Positions 13,727-64,000 of a stretch of 64,000 nucleotides of DNA are shown here, one piece after another. Positions within the stretch are counted from its first letter, which is position 1. Every line of letters begins with the position of its first letter. This DNA comes from Apostichopus japonicus. Taxonomy: Eukaryota; Echinodermata; Holothuroidea; Aspidochirotida; Stichopodidae. The stretch is taken from positions 12,059,501 through 12,123,500 of the forward strand of contig NC_092580.1 of NCBI RefSeq assembly GCF_037975245.1. Reading direction: 5' to 3'. The notes under the pieces are model-generated. The model made no database searches and had not been told where the DNA came from. It was given only the letters and a program-made list of their open reading frames with translations. The position numbers and the translations under genes are program-made.

Positions 13727-14054
13727 ACTATATAGCATGCAAACCGAAATATTCAAGAGAAGCATTAATGGCCATTTAAATTTCCTTGTTTTTTCTCTTT
13801 TCTCATTCCATATAACATATGTCAATTAAAACTCTACCTAAGGTCATCCTCATGACTTATTTTTTCTTCTTTTCATATTAGATAGGATGTTGACAGTGTT
13901 GACAATGAAAGCACTACTATATATACATCAGGTCATGTTGAGAACTTCAGTCTTTCAGATCAGTTCGCCATTTGCAAAAACCATCTCCACCCCACAGAAA
14001 ATAAATAAACAAACATGGAGATCAATAAAGAAGACCAAAAAAAAAAAACACAAC
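9456..14054. other. Intergenic, no gene seen
   Basis: The region is AT-rich with poly-T, poly-G (about 10999-11009) and C runs (about 12244-12257), and TA/TG-variant repeats near 10520-10615. A large TA array lies at 13594-13722. ORFs of 60-80 codons have no recognisable product. Confidence 0.55.
13594..13722. repeat. (TA)n microsatellite with internal palindrome
   Basis: TA arrays flank a GTGTGTGT step and a central inverted GCTATATA/TATATAGC. The block can fold as one long hairpin. Confidence 0.95.
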
Positions 14055-14230
14055 AACTTGAAGCACACGTGACTCGATGACGTCACGTTTGGACTTGATC
14101 AAGTCTTCATAGATGTAATGTGAAAGAACATTAAATCTGTGATATCTCCCAAGTGGAATCACATTTACCTTAGCAGTTTGGGCAAATATCGTTCATGACA
14201 GTTATCTCTATCATGTAGACCAATAATGAT
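14055..14230 (+). repeat. Diverged interspersed repeat, copy A
   Basis: Partner of 30053-30235. It contains the perfect palindrome GACTTGATCAAGTC (14092-14105). The family is unclassified. Confidence 0.6.
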
Positions 14231-14670
14231 AGCGTGGTATGTGTTTCCTTGAATACTGCATGTTGCCTGTATAGGGTTGTTATACAATGTGTTATTTTCA
14301 CCAAGTGATGTATTAGGCTATATGCAAATTACCTATTCCCATTTAATCTGACTGATCCTTGTGGATAACAGTTTTTTTGGCTGCTCGTATTTAGAGAGTT
14401 ATGCAATGCAGATAATTTTGTTTCCCACAGAATTAATGTACTATACCATTTATTTCATCACTTTTAAACCTTAAGTTAATGTACGGGCCTATTACGTGCC
14501 TAAAATACTATGGTCCGATTTTAGTGGCCTATGTTAATTACTTAACAAGTTATGTCTTCAGATGCCAATTCAGGACATTATATTGCATGGTTGAGTTTAC
14601 ACGCAATATCAGACTGAAGAAACTTCGATGTAATATCAGTGTTACTTGACATATTCACATAATCACAGAC

Positions 14671-14999
14671 TTCACCTCCTTTAAATCACGCCTAAAAACG
14701 CATCATTCTCTTTCACAAGCACTATGACGGTTTTTAAAGATTTTGTGTTTTTTTTAGGATTTGTTGGTTTTTAAGATAGGCTACACATTCCTTTTACTGG
14801 ATAATTTTCTTTTTATGATTTAAGTAGTAGACATATCGATTCATAACTTTTATGCTTTACCGGTACTTATTATCAGTGTTATGATCTTATATTTATTAGT
14901 TTGTACTGTTATATTGTACTGTATATCGTCTGTAAAGCGCGCAGATGCATCGTGCGTATAATGCGCAATACAAGAATATATTTGCATTACATTACATAT
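14671..14999 (+). mobile_element. 3' end of a LINE (non-LTR retrotransposon)
   Basis: The frame 14671-14727 reads FTSFKSRLKTHHSLSQAL then stop. The SFKSRLKTH-like string is typical of the extreme C terminus of reverse-transcriptase proteins in CR1/L2-like and related LINEs. The 3' tail has CGTCTGTAAAGCGC and ends in short ATTAC repeats. Only the 5'-truncated end is present. The clade is not decided. Confidence 0.65.
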
Positions 15000-16122
15000 G
15001 TCGTGAATCGCAGACCGTCGGAAGGACACACTGATACATCCTTTCGTTGTTGCTTTTGTTATAATCAGTGAACAGCCGGGTAAATTCAGAGGGGAGGGCC
15101 GATGAAAATTTTATCGTAATGTTACACACACTTACCCCACCCCTACATCCCCTACACCCCATCCTGCTAAGGCTTCATGTATCTAGATTTGCAAATAGCA
15201 CCGATACGGGCCGACCATATATCTATACTGCAGAATATACAGACTCCCCTCACATTATACGTTACCCCCTTAAATTGTTCATTTTTATGTCTCTGCTCCA
15301 CACGCGGGCAAGGAAACAAAGACCATCAACAAGGTTCACTACGTCTATATAAACACAATTCACACAAATGATTAATTCCTTTCTTTGTCTTTACTGGAAC
15401 TAATTAATGAGGCTTTTGACGGATATATATGTATCTGTTAATCTTTGACTAAGAGGCGCTGACTCCCTGCACTAACCGTCAATAAAGACTATACGTTAAT
15501 CTATATATCCATGGTGTGATTATCATGTATAGTCAGCCCTATCATTCATATCAGCGTTGTCATGATATGCTGCACATTATGTATACCATTTGATACCACA
15601 TTAAAAACCGTTATAACCATCCACATAACGCGAACTTTCCCCATGTGCTAGCCTACTCTAATTGCAAATGAAACTCGTGATTTTTTTCCCTGAGTTATTG
15701 TTGCGGATATCGCTGTACCCTTTGTGACGTAAAATGCTTTTTGCTTTAATGAAGAACTCTGCAGCACCCACTTTCATGCCGGTAACAATTACTTTAGGTC
15801 TCTCTAAAAAAAATTGTAGTATCGACCGGTACATAGGCCTAGTGAGAGATTTGTAAAGGCGAACAAAGTCTGTACATAGATTTATATATGTAGATATATC
15901 TATATATATATCTATATATATCAGGCCTGTATTATTAAGTGTGTTTAACATACAAAATATACCCTGACATACACGCTGTATCGCGAGCTCTCCACGAAAA
16001 TTATCTATAGCTCTTCAATGATTGTCAGCGCGAACGTGAGGAGAGAGACCGATGTTATACGTGTGCGTGGAATAACGCTGACGACGGTCTATAGTCTGCA
16101 GACGACAGTATCTGCAACAATC
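15000..16122. other. Flank upstream of exon 1a promoter
   Basis: No gene is recognised. A short TA/TCTA repeat lies at about 15887-15921. CpG content rises from about 15960 toward the exon 1a leader. Confidence 0.5.
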
Positions 16123-16141
16123 ATTGGTTGATTGGGCGTGG
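16123..16141 (+). promoter_or_regulatory. Candidate CCAAT/GC-box promoter of exon 1a
   Basis: Two inverted CCAAT boxes (ATTGG at 16123-16127 and 16131-16135) run into a GC/KLF-type box GGGCGTGG (16134-16141). The cluster lies about 350 bp upstream of the exon 1a start codon, and the surrounding 16.0-16.15 kb is richer in CpG than its neighbours. No TATA box is placed convincingly. The transcription start is unknown, so this is a motif-based call. Confidence 0.4.
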
Positions 16142-16294
16142 TAACCGTACGTTGTGAAGTTGCTATCCAGGGACTCGGGCCTTGAAAGTGGAAGATATAT
16201 TCGTCTTCATACGCTGCTATCCTTTGGATTTCTTTACATTTTTTGATCGTATTTACCTGAAAATTTCTTGATTTATTTTTTTACAAAGAGACTT

Positions 16295-16429
16295 ATGACC
16301 ATACAATATTATAATCCTGTATTATATGAGAGATTTCAAATCCGAACTTCGAGGAATACTAACGGAATAAGCAATACACTGCTACAAACTTCAAGACGAA
16401 AAATGGATCGATTGGACGTAAAAGTGTGA
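16295..16429 (+). other. Upstream ORF in the exon 1a leader (44 codons)
   Basis: An ATG at 16295 opens a 44-codon frame ending at TGA 16427-16429, 65 nt before the exon 1a start codon. It includes a second in-frame ATG at 16403. Another short uORF (16326-16370) overlaps it in a different frame. If the leader starts near the CCAAT/GC cluster, both would be in the mRNA and could lower translation from exon 1a. The peptide matches nothing I recognise. Confidence 0.4.
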
Positions 16430-16494
16430 TTTTGAGTGGAAGCAAGTTTGACAAACGTTTTGTATATAGCTTCAGTTTTTTGTTTGTGTGGAAA

Positions 16495-61644
<45,150 letters not shown>

Positions 61645-61667
61645 GCCAACTGGTAAGTTCAACACCA

Positions 61668-61689
61668 CCCCCCCCCCCCCCCCCCCCCC
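61668..61689 (+). repeat. Uninterrupted run of 22 C
   Basis: This is the longest clean homopolymer of C in the window and starts 15 nt after the putative 3' UTR donor. It is probably variable in length between individuals and prone to sequencing error. Confidence 0.95.
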
Positions 61690-61761
61690 GAGGTCAATAG
61701 GTCAACTGCATTTTGCAATTTTGGGCAGATTACCCTTTAACTAATTCGACTATATGGTCAT

Positions 61762-62052
61762 AATAAATATTGGAATAAAAAAATTAAATAAACAGGGCAA
61801 GTTTCGAAGTTTCATCCTGTAGTAGTGAAAAACCATTTCGGTGGTAATAATAATGTAACAAACAAAAAAGACTGAGCAAAAGAGACCTATGTCTGAATGG
61901 ACATTTTCTGGAAATGTTGTGAAGTTGTTTTTTACCCTTTGGTGATCTCTATGGTTACAATGTAGTAAACTTTGTAATGGAAAAAAACAATCACCACCAA
62001 CATAGAGGTGGACAGGGGATAATTCTGAGAAAATTTATCCATTGTCAATAAA
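61762..62052 (+). terminator. Cluster of polyadenylation hexamers in the 3' UTR intron
   Basis: AATAAA occurs at 61762, 61774, 61787 and 62047, 118 to 400 nt after the stop. If the UTR intron is kept, these could end a short transcript. By contrast, I find no AATAAA between 62371 and 64000. Confidence 0.45.
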
Positions 62053-62148
62053 AAAAAAACCCTCATGGTTCCCGTGTATAAAAGAACTGCTATACATCTT
62101 TGAATCGGTGTAGCAAATTGATCATTGTTTCATAGCATTTTACAACGG

Positions 62149-62218
62149 GATACTATGATACTGATACTATGATACTGGATACTAAGGATACTGGATATGG
62201 GATACTGGATACTATGAT
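62149..62218 (+). repeat. GATACT(G) minisatellite
   Basis: About nine irregular copies of GATACT, often followed by ATG or GGATACTA, are strung over 70 bp in the 3' UTR intron. Confidence 0.8.
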
Positions 62219-62370
62219 TCCTTGTGTGGGATAGTTGAACGCTTGATATAGCATAGAACTTTCGTTCCTGTGATCCACCGTTCATATCTCTCCGTTTGTT
62301 CAAAAGTTTCTTTTGATGTTGTTTGATTCACAACTGATTAAATTTTCTTTTCTGTTCTCTTCTGCGACAG

Positions 62371-64000
62371 ATTTTACCTACTTCTCCCGGTGTCTGTACG
62401 CCTATCAGGATTCTAGTAGACGTCATCATCGCTAGGGTTTTGACTCTCCAGAGAACAAAGTCAAATCATTATGTGCAACGTTTTGGGGTAAAAACTTTTA
62501 CTCTGCTAGGTCAGGTATACTACGTACCCCCACCCAGCAGAACAAGACCGTAAAACTATTTACTTTTTGATATTATGCCATAATATTGTAAAAGACCAAG
62601 AATGCCCGCCCCCTTGTTTTTTCTTGTATTAATAATCTTTGACATATTTTGACATGATAAATAGCCAGATGGTGTCTCTATTGTGAGTTATTGTTAAGCT
62701 TCAGTGTTTAAAGTTTAAGCAAGTCAAGATATTTTTCAAAAGTCTATTATTTTTGAGTATGTGCATTACCCATTGTATAATTTTTCCATGTTAAGTTGCA
62801 TCTGTAATCTTTTCCTATTTTTTTTCCTTCTTTTTTTTTTGGGTCCTTTTTTTGGGTTCCCATCGATGAGTTGTTTTATATGGATTACGCAGAGGATGAA
62901 AACTATAATCTCTCCTCTCATGAATTTGAGGAAATTCCCCAAAATTTTCCTTCTTTTGTCAACCTATTCTAAAGTTCTCTCTCCTCTGAGAATCTAATAA
63001 GAAATAGTGGAAACGTGAAACAATCTCCCCCCCAAAAATGAAGACAAAAATACTTGTGTATATTTCATATTTAATAAGAGTAATTAACATAGAGAGACAG
63101 AGTGATGAATGGCAAAGCAATTATTTTGCAAAAATTTTTCTTGTGTTGCATTAACACTAATTATATTTTGTAATTTTGACTGTGATGTTTTTGTTGTTGT
63201 TTTGTTTTAGACTACTTACGCTATCAAAATCCACGATGAAAACAAAAAAGATATGATTATTTTTCTTGATCGTGGAATGCCTCATCCACACTGGCACCGT
63301 TCACTTTTTTTACATTATATACGACTTACGTGTATAGTCCAGAAACTTTAACGTTTTTCTTCATATCGGTGGTGAAGGGTCGGTGGTGGGCACAGACAGG
63401 GAATGGGAACGCGAGAGAGAAAGGATATCGTCGTTTTCTTCTTCTTCTTCTTCTGTATTTTAAATCATGCTTTCTTAACTAAATCATGGAACAAGAAATT
63501 GACTCGGACTTGATTACGTCACTATCGTTCATCTTTGGCACTCTTGACTATTTCTGTTTGGCTGTATTGGCTCACACATTTTCTCTCCAAATTTGCTTGT
63601 CAAACACTCCCCAAAGATATACGGGAACAATGATTTACAGAGTTTTTTGAAATGTTTTGATGGAGGTGAAGCTTACAAGTCGGTAGAAAGTAACATTTTT
63701 TTTTTCATGAATTTGATAGTGCTTCAGGATTTTCCATAATTGTCAAAGCTATTTACAAATTTTGTCATGTACAGAGAAAAAAAAAAAATGTTTTTCTTTT
63801 TTTGATAGTACGTTGTGATTGTGATTTTAGTGGTTTGTTGGTGTTATGTCGGTGCAACAATAATCAGATAATGTTATTTGACTGTATAACCTTGGCATAG
63901 CATGGTGTTATGTCGGTGCAAAAAACAGTAAAATCAGATAAGTTTATTTGACTGTATAACGTTGACATACCAGGTCAAACTGGCAGCAAACATTAGACCA
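62371..64000 (+). other. GNAI: Putative 3' UTR exon and downstream flank
   Basis: The segment begins after the UTR-intron acceptor and runs AT-rich to the window edge. No canonical AATAAA is seen, only variants such as GATAAA (about 62658) and AATAAG (about 62997 and 63074), so the transcript end is undecided and may lie outside. A two-copy 64-bp tandem repeat lies at 63840-63970. Confidence 0.5.
63840..63970 (+). repeat. Two-copy tandem repeat, 64-bp unit
   Basis: GGTGTTATGTCGGTGCAA recurs at 63840 and 63904, each followed by AATCAGATAA, then TTATTTGACTGTATAAC and TTG(G/A)CATA. The units differ by a few bases and one small indel. Confidence 0.9.

Larger units (their letters stand above)
61653..62370 (+). 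other. Intron in the 3' UTR
   Basis: A GTAAGT donor begins 8 nt after the stop codon, and an acceptor TGCGACAG ends at 62370 after a T/C-rich tract. Vertebrate GNAI2 and GNAI3 also have an intron just after the stop, which supports conservation. The junction is close enough to the stop that it should not trigger nonsense-mediated decay. Inside are a 22-C run, four AATAAA hexamers and a GATACT minisatellite. Confidence 0.75.

Noticed and set aside
13481-13825. ORFs with Tyr-Ile repeats on both strands
   Set aside because: Direct translation of a TA microsatellite.
16426-16494. Open frame continuing upstream of the exon 1a ATG, suggesting a 23-residue N-terminal extension
   Set aside because: The frame opens at GTG, not ATG, and an extension would destroy the Gly2 myristoylation site. 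The MGC start at 16495 is the family start.

Overview
This is an animal nuclear genome window, AT-rich, with long introns and many repeats. It holds most or all of one protein-coding gene on the + strand, a heterotrimeric G protein alpha subunit of the Gi class (GNAI type). Eight coding segments with consensus GT/AG borders join to exactly 354 codons plus a stop. The exon sizes (118, 43, 142, 158, 129, 130, 154 and 191 bp coding) and splice phases are those classical for animal Gi alpha genes. The C terminus ends Cys-Gly-Leu-Phe, as in Gi and not Go. The repeat content (hAT-type MITEs, tRNA-derived SINEs, a LINE tail, many TA arrays, dispersed TAGGCCTA-like palindromes) and the protein fit a marine invertebrate deuterostome, most likely an echinoderm. 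That assignment is inference.

Layout. 1-16 kb: no protein gene seen. It holds a U2-snRNA-like chimaeric RNA element (921-1108), a long hairpin (1452-1525), a local duplication interrupted by a hAT MITE (2890-3917), a second copy of that MITE (9109-9447), another hAT-like element (8639-8837), TA microsatellites and a LINE 3' end (14671-14999). 16.1-28.3 kb: three separate first coding exons of the Gi alpha gene (1a 16495-16612, 1b 21083-21200, 1c 28226-28343). Each is 118 bp, ends in the same phase at the same P-loop glycine, and is preceded by its own candidate promoter and leader. 36.3-61.6 kb: the shared exons 2 to 8. 61.65-62.37 kb: an intron in the 3' UTR starting 8 nt after the stop codon. 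62.37-64.0 kb: the 3' UTR exon and flank.

How it works together. Each first exon supplies the myristoylation/palmitoylation signal, the alpha-N helix that binds G beta-gamma, and strand beta-1. Exons 2-8 supply the P-loop remainder, helical domain, switch I-III, guanine-specificity motifs and receptor-binding C terminus. The gene can therefore make three Gi alpha proteins with identical GTPase cores and different N termini, chosen by promoter. The leaders also differ. Exon 1c has a clean leader with no upstream ATG, exon 1a has two upstream ORFs, and exon 1b has several, one of which overlaps its start codon. This promoter-selected N-terminal cassette is the most interesting system in the window. 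Introns carry SINEs, tandem duplications, foldbacks and G- or C-rich tracts near splice sites, but no second gene that I can support.
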